From assembly GCF_000429445.1 (NCBI RefSeq), contig NZ_KE386904.1:310001-374000 (forward strand): a DNA stretch of 64,000 bases, written 5' to 3'. Each line of letters starts with the position of its first letter. Position 1 is the stretch's first letter. The notes below the pieces were generated by a model that did not search any database, was not told the DNA's origin, and saw only the letters and a list, made by a program, of their open reading frames with translations. A program made the translations under genes and the position numbers. Positions 1-9,700 of the stretch are shown here, piece by piece. The DNA comes from Algoriphagus terrigena DSM 22685. GTDB lineage: Bacteria; Bacteroidota; Bacteroidia; Cytophagales; Cyclobacteriaceae.

Positions 1-1180
1 TAATATAATCTCTGGCCTCCTTGTGTGCGGGGTGTTTTCGCTTCGCATATTTTTTTACGCGATCGAAATATTTTTTGGCTTGGGCTTTATTTTTGGCCTC
101 GGTTTCCATTTTTCCCAGCTGAATCAACGAGTGCAGATAGTAGCCACTCTCCTGTGACTCAGATTCCTCCCCATATGCTACAGTCTTGAGATAATATTGT
201 TTTGCCAGCGGCCGGTCACCAATCCGACGATAATATTCAGCCACAAAAAACGCCGCGTACCTCCCACTGTTGGATTCGTATCCCACCTGCTTTTGATCGA
301 TTCGATCCAAGATTTCCAACGATTGGTCCACGGACTCCATCCATCGACCTACCGCATACAGGTGTCTGGCATAGGAGCGGTGGAAATACGGATTGTTCGG
401 GAATTTACCATGCAGATATTCAGAGATTCTCAAGGCGTCATAAGGCCGCTTTTCCTCGGAGGCATAGAGTCTGAAGAGAAAATACTGAGCCTCCACACGA
501 GTGTAAAAAGCGTTGGAAGCGACTGTCTCCAGCTGCTGGAGTCCAAGAGCTTTATTTCCCTTCGGAAAAAGGGCCATCACCGGCTTCATCATCGGGTAAT
601 TCTCGGGAATCCAGGCTGAGAAATAATTAAACAACGCATCCCCCAACAAGAGCTCGGGGTTGAACTCGGCCTCTCCCCTGCTGAGATTCATATACTTCAG
701 CGCGTTTCTGCCCGCCCAAGTCGCCTTCGTCCAGCTTTTTCGCTCGCTGTATAATCTCCCCTGAAATCCATATCCAGCTGCCAAAAAGAACGCCGCCTCC
801 TTATTGTTTTCATCGGCATCAAACATCCGCTCGGCCTTCTCATTGGCTCGATCCAGGTATTGGATAAAGATATTGTCGTATCTGGTATTGGTCACGTCGA
901 CCTCGATCCGCCACCAATAGCCCAAAGCCATCAGAAAATCAGGCAGTGGATGATCGGGATATTGATACATAATGACTGTGAAATCATGCTCTGCGGTCGG
1001 GAAATCAAAGTTATACATGCTGTTGATCGCCCTGGTGATGCGATACTGCAACCCTTTGTCCAGCAGCAGGTACCCCGAAGGATTCGCAGGATCGATGGGT
1101 TCCGTCGTCTGAGCAGAAGCTCCGCCGACAAAAACTAGCATTAAGACACACAGTACCGCTATCCTTATTCTCTTACTCAT
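1..1180 (-). CDS. Tetratricopeptide-like exported protein (3' end beyond window)
   Basis: An open frame of 393 codons runs from an ATG at 1180 to the left edge without a stop, so the C-terminus is missing. The N-terminus MSKRIRIAVLCVLMLVFVGG followed by ASAQ is a clear signal peptide with a signal peptidase I site. The rest is helical and rich in paired-helix patterns (residues spaced like ...A..Y.......A...) typical of TPR solenoids. Proteins like this are periplasmic scaffolds in Bacteroidota, but no specific function is visible. It diverges from the membrane protein at 1260 with 79 bp between them, which must hold both promoters. The coding frame is clear; the TPR assignment is by pattern only. 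Confidence 0.75.
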   Translation of the reverse strand, partial: MSKRIRIAVLCVLMLVFVGGASAQTTEPIDPANPSGYLLLDKGLQYRITRAINSMYNFDFPTAEHDFTVIMYQYPDHPLPDFLMALGYWWRIEVDVTNTRYDNIFIQYLDRANEKAERMFDADENNKEAAFFLAAGYGFQGRLYSERKSWTKATWAGRNALKYMNLSRGEAEFNPELLLGDALFNYFSAWIPENYPMMKPVMALFPKGNKALGLQQLETVASNAFYTRVEAQYFLFRLYASEEKRPYDALRISEYLHGKFPNNPYFHRSYARHLYAVGRWMESVDQSLEILDRIDQKQVGYESNSGRYAAFFVAEYYRRIGDRPLAKQYYLKTVAYGEESESQESGYYLHSLIQLGKMETEAKNKAQAKKYFDRVKKYAKRKHPAHKEARDYI

Positions 1181-1259
1181 CAACTTGTTTTCGTTTCGAA
1201 TCCAAAATTACGGCGAATTCCAAACAAAGATTTAGATTTGGTTACTTTAACAAATTAAA

Positions 1260-1907
1260 ATGGCAAAACCTGCTTCACCGATTGCACAACGTCTGCAAGA
1301 GCTGTTAGATTTCGACAAGAGACTATATTTCTTCGTACTCGTCCTCATTTTTTTGGCCATCAGGTATTTGACCAACACGCTGATCCTCGAATCCATCCCC
1401 GATTACGAGGCCTTGGAGCAGCAGGGAGGGCTCATGTTTTTCCATGTCTTCAACACGCTCAACTATCTATGGACTCCTTTTGCGCTACTTTGGAAATTCA
1501 CCGTGATCGCGTTTCTATTTTGGTCGATCGGGCTGATGATCGGGTACAAGGCAAATTATAAAGAGCTCTGGAAATTTGCTTTGGTCGCTGAGGTCGTGTT
1601 TATCTTCCCGGAATTGCTGCGATTGCTGGTTTACATGAACCCTTCGGGCAATGTTACCTATTTCGACATCCAGAATTTTGAACCACTCTCAGCTCTCTGG
1701 ATCGTCGGCCCGAGCAATGTGGCCGAGAAATACCACTACCCGCTTTCGGTTCTAAATATCTTCGAGCTCGTCTACGGAGCGGTGTGGGTCTTGGGATTTC
1801 ATTCCATCAGCAGAAGAAGTCTGGAGGAAAGTAGCCTGGTGGTGTTTATCGCCTATTTTATCCCTCTCCTGCTATGGTTGGGATTCTATATCGGCGCGTA
1901 TCGGTAG
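1260..1907 (+). CDS. Hypothetical multi-pass membrane protein
   Basis: 215 residues with about five hydrophobic helices (roughly 22-40, 70-92, 103-125, 158-180 and 190-212) and an amphipathic N-terminus. The start is the ATG in AAATTAAAATGGC; no better upstream ATG exists. I do not recognise a named family. There are no obvious catalytic or metal-binding clusters, and the loops are short. It stands alone between divergent and convergent neighbours, so the context gives no functional clue. It could be an inner-membrane protein of the YIP1 or DUF type. Confidence 0.75.
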   Translation: MAKPASPIAQRLQELLDFDKRLYFFVLVLIFLAIRYLTNTLILESIPDYEALEQQGGLMFFHVFNTLNYLWTPFALLWKFTVIAFLFWSIGLMIGYKANYKELWKFALVAEVVFIFPELLRLLVYMNPSGNVTYFDIQNFEPLSALWIVGPSNVAEKYHYPLSVLNIFELVYGAVWVLGFHSISRRSLEESSLVVFIAYFIPLLLWLGFYIGAYR

Positions 1908-1981
1908 GATTTGCTTGCGTCTAATCCTTTAAAAATGCCTGCCTCCGCCTGTTTTTCCCGAGCGAAAGAAGATATCAAACC

Positions 1982-2008
1982 AAAAAAGGCCTGATCATCG
2001 ATCAGGCC
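1982..2008 (-). terminator. Rho-independent terminator of the DUF4394 gene
   Basis: GGCCTGATC-ATC-GATCAGGCC gives a perfect 9-bp stem with a 3-nt loop. Read on the minus strand it is followed by TTTTTT, 27 bp past the DUF4394 stop codon. The membrane-protein gene on the plus strand converges on the same hairpin but gets no T-run from it. Confidence 0.8.
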
Positions 2009-2034
2009 CTTGAACCCACTAACCCAACTATTAA

Positions 2035-3552
2035 TCAAAATCCAAGTCCTACAGTCATGGCGACAGGAGTGAAAGTCAAGTCTGAAACTTTGGTCGCCGC
2101 TCCGGTCGTCAAATTGATGCTGTAAACTCCAGACGCGCCACCTACTGTCAACGCTGCAAAGGCGCCTCCAGAATTCCCACCAATGTCAAAGCCGTTTTGA
2201 CTGGTGATGGCAACTCCCAATGAACCTACCGGCACCAGCACACCGTCATTTGGTGGAATCTGGGTAAACAGCATCCCCGTCATGTGATCAATCACAAATA
2301 ATGTCGTGGTAGTAGCTCCTGCAATGTTATTGGCGTAAGCTGCCGCAGAGACCATGGGCGTCCCGGGATTTAATCGACCATCAGTCGCTACCACAGTGCC
2401 CAGATCTGGATGAAGCCGCAGGTTTTGACCAGTATTGGTTACCAATCTGATGCGATCTACGGTCGGATTGAAATCAAATCCTGCCACATCTCCTTCCATC
2501 ATCGGTGACAGCGGGCTTCCTATTTTCGTCAGCATACCATTCGCAGGATTCACGGAATACAACTGACTCATTGATGAAACCGCCAGTAGTTGACCATTGG
2601 CAGGTCTAAAGTCAAGACCGACAATCTGCTCGCCCATACCCAGGCCCTGGAAAGCAGCCATCGTCGGCTGGGGACTCATCGGATTGAACCGGTACAGCAT
2701 TCCGTCAGCACTCGCGGCGTAGGCGACTGGATTGGTCTTAAATGCCAAACTGATCACCGGCTGGGAGAAAACCCCGACCCAAGACGCAGCACCACTGCTC
2801 AGGTCAATGGAATAAAGTCTTGATTCGCCGTCCATACTGTTCACAGCGAGCGCCAGTGAATTATCCGCCAGGATGTCCATGTCGACCATTCCTTCAAAAT
2901 CAACGCCCAAATCCCCTACTTCCATCAGCCCGCCGTCATTGGGCGGCACTTGCTGATAGAGCTTATCCGTGGCAACGTCTATATCAAACAGGACTGTCGC
3001 TGTAGCGCCTGAAACGCTGTTGTTATAGGCGACTGCTCCTATCTTGGGAGTCATCCCGCCGTTTATACTTCCGTCGGTAGCTACGACCGCACCCGTTTCG
3101 GGATGAAGTCTTAAGTTCTGTCCGGTCTCTGACACCAATCTCATCCGATCCACGGTGGGATTGAAGTCGATCGAGGCCATGCCTCCTTCAATAGCCGGGG
3201 AAAAAGCCGCAGTCCCAAGCGGAGTCGCCACTCCGGAGTTTTCATTGATAAAATAAATTCGGCTTCCTGAGCTCAAGCCATATAACTGGCCCGTTGCCGG
3301 TCTATAGTCAATCGAAAGAATCGACTCGCCGGAGCCTAAGCCGGTGATGTTGATCATCTCAGCTGGAGATGTAAGGTTTCCTTCTTCAAAATAGAGAAGT
3401 TGGTTCCCCTCCGCCAAGGCAGTGAAGCTAACTTCTGGGGTCATCCCGGGAGTTTCGACAATAGGCTGATCGTCCTTGTCATCACAGGATGTCAGGGTGA
3501 AAGCTGCGAGCGCGACGGCCAGCATAATTGGGGAAATGGTCTGTTTTTTCAT
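2035..3552 (-). CDS. DUF4394 lipoprotein with duplicated domain
   Basis: 505 residues from the ATG at 3552; a frame extension upstream lacks a signal sequence. MKKQTISP... ends in a lipobox (LTSC, then DDKDDQ), so this should be a surface or periplasmic lipoprotein. The mature part contains two copies of a ~220-residue DUF4394 beta-propeller-like domain (about 45-265 and 285-505). Both copies carry the motifs DFNPTVDR, TGQNLRLHP, VVATDG and PPNDG. DUF4394 proteins have no established biochemical role. The gene ends in a strong terminator and is monocistronic. Family assignment is from the repeated motifs. Confidence 0.88.
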   Translation of the reverse strand: MKKQTISPIMLAVALAAFTLTSCDDKDDQPIVETPGMTPEVSFTALAEGNQLLYFEEGNLTSPAEMINITGLGSGESILSIDYRPATGQLYGLSSGSRIYFINENSGVATPLGTAAFSPAIEGGMASIDFNPTVDRMRLVSETGQNLRLHPETGAVVATDGSINGGMTPKIGAVAYNNSVSGATATVLFDIDVATDKLYQQVPPNDGGLMEVGDLGVDFEGMVDMDILADNSLALAVNSMDGESRLYSIDLSSGAASWVGVFSQPVISLAFKTNPVAYAASADGMLYRFNPMSPQPTMAAFQGLGMGEQIVGLDFRPANGQLLAVSSMSQLYSVNPANGMLTKIGSPLSPMMEGDVAGFDFNPTVDRIRLVTNTGQNLRLHPDLGTVVATDGRLNPGTPMVSAAAYANNIAGATTTTLFVIDHMTGMLFTQIPPNDGVLVPVGSLGVAITSQNGFDIGGNSGGAFAALTVGGASGVYSINLTTGAATKVSDLTFTPVAMTVGLGF

Positions 3553-3672
3553 GGTCGTAAAAGTTGATTCAGTGACCATTTACGAAGTGGGGAATTGGGT
3601 TGGATTGCGCCGCTTCAAAAAAAAGTAGGCCGCTTGACCCACTTTTTCATTCTTAAACCAAAACCCATTTTG

Positions 3673-4008
3673 CTATACTGTTTCAAAAGGCCATCTCGCA
3701 ATGCCTCCGGACAGATTCTTGAGTTTATCAAAACCCAGACCGGCCATCACATCGCAGGCCTTGCCACTTCTGTTTCCACTTCGGCAATACACCAGATAGG
3801 TCTTGTCCTTCGGTAGATTTGCAACCTGGTTGTAAAATCCCGGAGACGTTATATCCAGATTTCTGGCACCTCGGATTTTCCCAGAGGAAAATTCTCCTGA
3901 AGATCTCACATCCAGGATTACAGTATTGGGCTGACGACTCAAGTCATAGAATGCATCCGCCGGAACGTCTTGGTATTTCTTTGCTTTGGCACTAAAGAAG
4001 CTGAACAT
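3673..4008 (-). CDS. Rhodanese-like sulfurtransferase
   Basis: 111 residues, a single rhodanese domain without a signal peptide, hence cytoplasmic. ILDVRSSGEF near residue 31 is the substrate-side motif. YCRSGNRSG holds the active-site Cys75 in the six-residue loop typical of thiosulfate or persulfide sulfurtransferases. It lies 97 bp downstream of the TauE-type permease on the same strand, so the two are probably co-transcribed. A role in handling sulfane sulfur together with sulfite or sulfur-compound export follows from context; the actual donor is unknown. Length and motifs are normal for the family. Confidence 0.92.
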   Translation of the reverse strand: MFSFFSAKAKKYQDVPADAFYDLSRQPNTVILDVRSSGEFSSGKIRGARNLDITSPGFYNQVANLPKDKTYLVYCRSGNRSGKACDVMAGLGFDKLKNLSGGIARWPFETV

Positions 4009-4105
4009 GGTTGCTATTTTTTCAAGCTAATTTATTGCAGGTTCGGCGCTCTTTTCAGTAATAAAAGTCACCCAGACCCATAATTTTTCTTTGTTAATCG
4101 CTGAT

Positions 4106-4912
4106 TTACAAGGATGTCAGTTCCTTTCCAATGATGTATATCCCCATGAGTAGGACAAACCAACCAAACCCTGTTTTGAGTGCTTTTTCGTTGATATTTT
4201 TTGACATCGCACTTCCTATAAATATTCCCATAATAGACAATCCCGTGAAGATCAACAGCATCTTCCAATCAATTGTCTGAGTGGAAATATCTCCCAGAAA
4301 TCCGATCAGAGACTTTGCTGCAATGATCAGCAGCGAGGTACCTACCGCCATCTTCATGGGGAGTTTGGCTAGGATGACCAAAGCCGGGATGATCAAGAAT
4401 CCTCCTCCCGCACCAACAATTCCCGTAATCAAACCTACCACCGAGCCTTCCAAAGCAATCAAGGGAAGATTGAATCGGACTTCTTCATTCTCATTGCAGT
4501 CCACACACTTCTTATTTCTGATCATTGAGACCGATGCTGCAAGCATGATCACCGCAAAAAAGACCATTATTCCGACATCCTTGGTAATGGCAAGCTCTCC
4601 GACCGAAAAGAGTGGGTCTGGAAGCCAGGGCACCAGAAATTTACGGGTCAGAAAAACCGCTATAAATGACGGAATGGCAAAAACAACCGCGGTCTTGTAG
4701 TCGACCAGGCCCTTTTTCATGAAAGTTCCGGCTCCTACCAAAGAGGTGGACCCCACGACAAACAGGGAATAGGCTGTCGCCAAAACCGGGTCGACTCCCA
4801 GGATATATACCAAGACCGGCACCGTAAGGATCGAGCCACCACCGCCAATCAGCCCCAGACTGATACCGATCAAAACAGCCGCCGCAAAGCCCACAAGAGT
4901 TACTACATCCAT
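4106..4912 (-). CDS. TauE/SafE-family sulfur-compound permease
   Basis: About 268 residues starting at the ATG at 4912 (MDVVTLVGFAAAVLIGISLG). The 22-codon upstream extension overlaps the putative operator and lacks membrane character. It has eight or so helices and the two glycine-rich repeats characteristic of TauE/SafE (LIGGGGSILTVPVLVYILG near the N-terminus and TGIVGAGGGFLIIPALV in the second half). A soluble loop between the halves has a CVDC motif. The family exports sulfite or organosulfonates, or moves other sulfur species. A Crp/Fnr-type site and an exact TACTTTTG -7 element lie upstream, and rhodanese follows. The substrate is not predictable from sequence. Confidence 0.9.
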   Translation of the reverse strand: MDVVTLVGFAAAVLIGISLGLIGGGGSILTVPVLVYILGVDPVLATAYSLFVVGSTSLVGAGTFMKKGLVDYKTAVVFAIPSFIAVFLTRKFLVPWLPDPLFSVGELAITKDVGIMVFFAVIMLAASVSMIRNKKCVDCNENEEVRFNLPLIALEGSVVGLITGIVGAGGGFLIIPALVILAKLPMKMAVGTSLLIIAAKSLIGFLGDISTQTIDWKMLLIFTGLSIMGIFIGSAMSKNINEKALKTGFGWFVLLMGIYIIGKELTSL

Positions 4913-4964
4913 TTCCGTTAGTTGAATCCCCCGCAAAAGTAAGAGGGTGCAGTTCCTCTTTGTC

Positions 4965-4978
4965 GTAACATTTGTCAC
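4965..4978. promoter_or_regulatory. Putative Crp/Fnr-type operator upstream of tauE
   Basis: On the minus strand GTGACAAATGTTAC is an imperfect inverted repeat. It matches the near-perfect palindrome upstream of the Crp/Fnr gene (6609-6622) at 12 of 14 positions. A -7 element TACTTTTG (exact TAnnTTTG) lies at 4934-4941. The operator centre sits 34 bp upstream of the -7 centre, close to the -41.5 position of class II activators. No good -33 box is present, as expected for an activated promoter. Confidence 0.5.
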
Positions 4979-5098
4979 AAATCAGAAAAACAAAAGAAAT
5001 TGGGGAGGGCTTTTGAGCTTGGGTGCTTCGATGCAAAATGAGGTTATTCCTGTTTTTCTTCGATCTGAAGATTTAAATTCGGTAAAACAAAACAGCCC

Positions 5099-5902
5099 AT
5101 GATAATCGTTGTCCCATTAGACTTTTCAGAAAATTCCCTAAAAGCGCTGGAATTCGCCATGACTATCGCTGAAAAAAGAGACGCAAGCATCGTACTGGTG
5201 CATGTAGTCAACCTCTCCTTTGATTTTGCGGCCCAGTCGGCGAATGCGCTGCACTCCCTGCTCAAGGAAGGCGAAGCGCTTCTTCAGACGACCATTGAGA
5301 AGTACCGGGCGCCAGGAGTTCAGGTGGATTACCAAATCCTGGAAGGCGACCCGGCAATCAACATCGCTCGGGTTGCAGCTGAAAAAGAGGCAAGGATGAT
5401 CCTAATCGGCACCCAGGGAGCAAGTGGAATCGCCAAAAAACTCATTGGCTCCACGACCATAAATCTGATCAGGGAAGCCAGATGCCCGGTACTCATCGTA
5501 CCGGCACAAGCCAAGGTTGAACTAATCAAAAAAGCTACCCTCGCTATGGAGTTTTCAGGCCATGAGGAAGCATTCATCGACTGGATCGTAGATATGACGC
5601 GGCGCTGGGAACTTGGGCTGGAGATCCTCCACGTCCAATCCGGCGCGGACTTCAAGGAACAGCTCGCTGTCTTGGGACTGGAAGGGTACCTTCAGAAGAA
5701 GTACCCGGGCATCATGGTCAGGATACATACGTTCTACGCGAGCAGCGCCTCAGAAGGCCTCGAACTGTATATGGACGAGCATGACAACATGATCCTGGTC
5801 ATGTGTCATCAGCACAGGAATCTTTGGGAACAAATCCTGCAAAAAAGCCTCTCCATCCAAATGGCCTTCCACACGCACATTCCCCTGCTGATCATGAATT
5901 GA
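5099..5902 (+). CDS. Universal stress protein, two UspA domains
   Basis: 267 residues. The first UspA domain (about 1-140) starts with IIVVPLDFSENS and ends with GTQGASG-9x-GST, the ATP-binding pattern G2xG9xG(S/T). The second domain (about 145-267) keeps the fold pattern but lacks this motif, so only one nucleotide site is expected. Cytoplasmic. It diverges from the TauE gene and converges with the Crp/Fnr gene with only 3 bp between stops. USP genes of this tandem type are common in Bacteroidota next to redox regulators. The function is a stress or energy-state response; the ligand is inferred from the motif only. Confidence 0.92.
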   Translation: MIIVVPLDFSENSLKALEFAMTIAEKRDASIVLVHVVNLSFDFAAQSANALHSLLKEGEALLQTTIEKYRAPGVQVDYQILEGDPAINIARVAAEKEARMILIGTQGASGIAKKLIGSTTINLIREARCPVLIVPAQAKVELIKKATLAMEFSGHEEAFIDWIVDMTRRWELGLEILHVQSGADFKEQLAVLGLEGYLQKKYPGIMVRIHTFYASSASEGLELYMDEHDNMILVMCHQHRNLWEQILQKSLSIQMAFHTHIPLLIMN

Positions 5903-5905
5903 AAC

Positions 5906-6562
5906 TCACCTGCTGATCAATTCCTCAAAATCATCCCGGATGTAGATGATATTTCTACCGAGTTCGATCCACTTTTTCTTCTCCAGCTGTTTCAAAAGCC
6001 GCGACACAACCTCTCTCGAAGTCCCCAGTTCATTGGCTATTTCCTGGTGAGTGGTATGGAGTTCGTTTGCTTTATGCTGCTTCATCTTGGTGACGATATA
6101 GCGCATCAGCCGCTCGTCCATCCGCTTAAATGCCACGGCATCCAGTGTCGTCAACAGTTCCTGAAATCGCAACTGATACGTGGTCGAGACAAAGTCCTTC
6201 CACTGCTTAAAGTCGTTTGAGAATTGCTCGTGTGCTTGGACCGGGATAAAAAACAGGATCGAATTCTCCTCCACCACGGCCTTGATTTCACTGAGTTTCG
6301 AGGCACTGCAGCAGGTGAGTGAAAGTGCACATGTCTCTCCAGGCGCCAGATAGTAGAGAAAAAGCTCTCTGCCCTCGTCATCCGTCCGCATGATTTTCAC
6401 CGAACCTTCGATCACCAGCGGAACGCCTTTGATATAGTGCCCCGGCTCTATCAATACCATGCCCGGTTCGCAAGTCATCTCTTTCCCATTGTCCAGCAGC
6501 GCCTGTAGAAGCTTGGGGTCGGTGAAATTGGGATAGGCTTCTTTGAGTCGTTCGAGGTTCAT
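5906..6562 (-). CDS. Crp/Fnr-family transcriptional regulator
   Basis: 218 residues. An N-terminal cyclic-nucleotide-binding-like beta-roll (about 20-135) contains GSVKIM, ELFLYYL and a cysteine-bearing GETCALSLTCCSASK segment. A C-terminal winged helix-turn-helix (about 150-215) has THQEIANELGTSREVVSRLL. The beta-roll lacks the arginine/serine cAMP pocket of CRP and the N-terminal cysteine cluster of FNR. The CxxxxxxCC segment might sense redox or reactive sulfur, but this is inference. A perfect-arm palindrome in its own promoter suggests autoregulation, and the sister site upstream of tauE suggests a small local regulon. Confidence 0.92.
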   Translation of the reverse strand: MNLERLKEAYPNFTDPKLLQALLDNGKEMTCEPGMVLIEPGHYIKGVPLVIEGSVKIMRTDDEGRELFLYYLAPGETCALSLTCCSASKLSEIKAVVEENSILFFIPVQAHEQFSNDFKQWKDFVSTTYQLRFQELLTTLDAVAFKRMDERLMRYIVTKMKQHKANELHTTHQEIANELGTSREVVSRLLKQLEKKKWIELGRNIIYIRDDFEELISR

Positions 6563-6608
6563 TTTTCAAGATTATTCACAAAAATCGCATTTCGCAGAAA
6601 GGAGTTGG

Positions 6609-6622
6609 GTGACAACTGTCAC
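6609..6622. promoter_or_regulatory. Putative Crp/Fnr-type operator, autoregulatory
   Basis: GTGACA-AC-TGTCAC is an inverted repeat with 6-bp perfect arms, 47 bp upstream of the Crp/Fnr start codon. A -7-like element GATTTTTG (7 of 8 to TAnnTTTG) lies at 6579-6586 on the minus strand. Its centre is 33 bp from the operator centre, nearly the same geometry as at tauE. Confidence 0.55.
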
Positions 6623-6714
6623 AGGTGCACGACCTATTTTACCTGATTTGGCAAGTCGGTCGATTCCTTAGTCAGCTTCCACCGGAGATCTTCACAGTAT
6701 CAGATTCTCTTTTT

Positions 6715-9700
6715 TTAATCTGAAACTACCAGTGCTTCTTTCAGCTTCTTGACTTCTGCCAAAATAGCTTTTCCTTCCTCAGAACTTGCCATGGACAACC
6801 CTTTAATTAAAACATCCAGGTGCTCTAGCTCTGACTTTTGATTGGAAGGACTGCCAGCCATCTTCCAGAGTTCTTCGTAGGATTTTCTAACTTTCTCAAA
6901 GCTACCTGATTTGGGGTTCACCATCAGATTGGAAAGCAAAAGGTTAGATTCTCCCACATAATCCCAGAAATCCTTCTTGGATTTTGGCGTCGAATTGGCA
7001 GATTGTTTAAATCGGACGATCAATTTGGCCAGATCCAACTTCGTTTTTTCTTCCAAAAAGCTCACTTCTTCCCCACTGACCAGCTCGTGGATTCGACCCA
7101 GTTGCAGGGAATTATTGATCGCATAGGAGTCCGCGAGTTTTTTAATCTTGGCTGCCTCAAAGTAGGCTTCGGAAGCCATCAGGAGTGTTTTGGAAAACAA
7201 GGCCTTCTCCTTTGCTTTGAGAAGCATCAGTTTCCGTTTGTAGGCACTTCCCAAAAGACTATACCGCTCGGAGGTTTTCCCAATAGCAAGCAGCCCTCGC
7301 AATTTTAGAATCACATCGTCCAGTTCGCCCACCAAGTCCTCTGTTTCACTTGCTGGCGACGCCTTAAGTCTCTCGACCAAGTACTTCCCTGCGATGTTAC
7401 AATACTGCTCTATCGCTTTGAAGGTGAAGCCTGCTTTTTCATCTTTGAACAACAATTCGTAGGCGGCTTTTGAGCTGGCATAGTCGCCCAACTTGGCGTA
7501 TAGGTCTGCCTTATATTCCAGAATCTTATCGCTGGAGAGATTGGCCTGCCTAAGTCCTCCTTCTAAGACACCCAGCTTCCGTCGTGCCACCTCCGGTTTC
7601 ATATTCTTGGATTCAAGCTGATAGCAGAGATTGAATAGCTCTATTTCAACTTCCTCTTGAAGGTAAAAATTCGTCTTGGATCTGCTTGAGCTGAGCGGTC
7701 CGTCGATCTTGTAGAAAGGATCTCCATAGCACTGATAGGCTCCCCAGGTATTGGTACGCCCTTGATGATCCTCGTAGATCGCTTTTCTGGCGGACTTGGC
7801 AGCTTCTCCAAACGGCACTCCGCTGAACAGACAATCGTAAAACTTTTTGCAAAAATCCAACGCTGCGCTATCGTCCACGGCCCAGCCCGCTACAATCACC
7901 GCCTTCACCCCAATCTCAATCAATTGCGTGCCGATATTTGCGGCCAGCTTATTTCTGTCCTGATTGAGCTGATCGGCTGCGGCGTCCATCTGGCCGAGGT
8001 AGCAGCAGTTGACAAAGACAAACTCAGGCACCTTGCTCAGCTGGGCGATGTCACTGGTCGTCAAAAACTGACCAGCTCCGATGACCATTCCAGAAGGCCG
8101 ATTGGGATCTGCATTGAACACGCCATGTCCCGCCAGGTGCATGACCTTGTAGTTTTGTGTGAAAAGCTTCAGGATGATCTCGGAAGACGTACTATGGATG
8201 AGCGTCTCAGTGGCATACCCTGATTCCTTCAGCTTCTCAGATACCAGATTGGCTTCCTTTTCGGCACCTTTCAGCTGACTCATGTAGCCTCTTAGGTCCG
8301 GATCTCCCACGATCAAGGCTCGCCTATCCCTGACCGTATTGGGCATACTTCTGAAATTGGTCGTGGCCAACTGTCTGACCATTCCGGAATGGATACAGAG
8401 CGGAAGCCCGTGCAGATCTTCCTGGAGCATCTCCCAAGGGAAGCTTGCCGTGCGCTTGTCGAGCACCCAGGTGATGTTGTTTTGTCGCTTGAGGTTCTCT
8501 TTGAATTCGAAAGGAATCAACAGTTCAAACATGGTTTTGGCAATCTCCGGCGCAAATTGGTTTTTGCGGGTCATTCCATCCAGCAGACTATCGATGTTTC
8601 CAAGATTGGTCAGCAAAGGGATTTCCTTTTCGCTGGCGCCGTTGGTGGCCATCGCCATCCTGATCCTTCTTCCGTATCCACTCTTTGTGCCTTCCTCGAG
8701 GTTTTCCTCCGTCACCTTGATTCGAGTCCACCAGTCCGAGGTGTTGTCATGGGGAATTCTGGACAGTCTTCCGATTTTTGGGGTCAGGCAAAGTGTCGGC
8801 ACGCTGATGTTGAACTCACGGCTGTCGTCCTGTTCGAGGTTTTTGACAGTCCGCAATATCCCGAGTGCCCGATCTTGAAACAGCTCGATGATCTCTATCT
8901 CTTCGATAACCTTTACTTTGTTGTTGTAGGTTTTGCGGATATTCCGATTCGCGTCTTGGATACCCAATAGGATGGACCGAATGGACGTATCGCTGGAAAA
9001 TCCCCCAAAGGATGTCGCCAACGCCAAGACGGAAATACCCAGGATTTCCCTTTTCTTCGCCTGCCCATTTTCGTCCAGTTCCATGGCTTCGGGTTCGCCT
9101 TCCCGCATGTTTTTGATCGTCAGGTATCGGGCAATTCCTTTGGACACGGTCATCATCATCTGATAGGGTGTCAGTTCCCCCGGAACTCCAAATCCGACGA
9201 CGACCGTCCCCTTGAAATTCTCGTCTTTAACCGGATTGCCATTTGGCACTATGTCCTTGGTCAATACGATCTGATGAGTTCCGACAGGACCTGGATATAG
9301 ACCCAAACTCAGCAGTCTCGAAAGTTCATTATTCAACTTTTCGTCGATCACCCGCTCCGTGGTCAGGATGGTGTCAAATTGAAAGTGGCCAGCCAAAACC
9401 GGGTAGTCCGCAAAGGTCAAATCCCCATGACTGACCTTTACCTGAATCGGAGTTTCATGCAACCGCTCTTCACCCTCTTCTCCGAGACCCAGAATCGTTT
9501 TGATGACATTAGCTTCGCTGATATCAAAGATCTCTTCCTCTTTGGCGACAAAGTTCTTCTCTTCTCCGCGGCCTTTTGGAAGCGCATTTTGCAGGCGGCC
9601 GGTCTTGCCTTGGTTCAAAATATCCTCAATAGCACCGAATATTTTCTTTTCTGCCGAAAGTGATCCATGAGTGACATTGGCATAGTAGAGATGGTTGGAT

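Noticed and set aside
4068-4268. A 66-codon frame on the minus strand overlapping the TauE C-terminus
   Set aside because: Shifted frame of the permease gene without family features.
6700-6723. Inverted repeat TCAGATT/AATCTGA near the CHAT stop as a terminator
   Set aside because: The loop carries the T-run and no U-tract follows the 3' arm on the minus strand, and it includes the stop codon.
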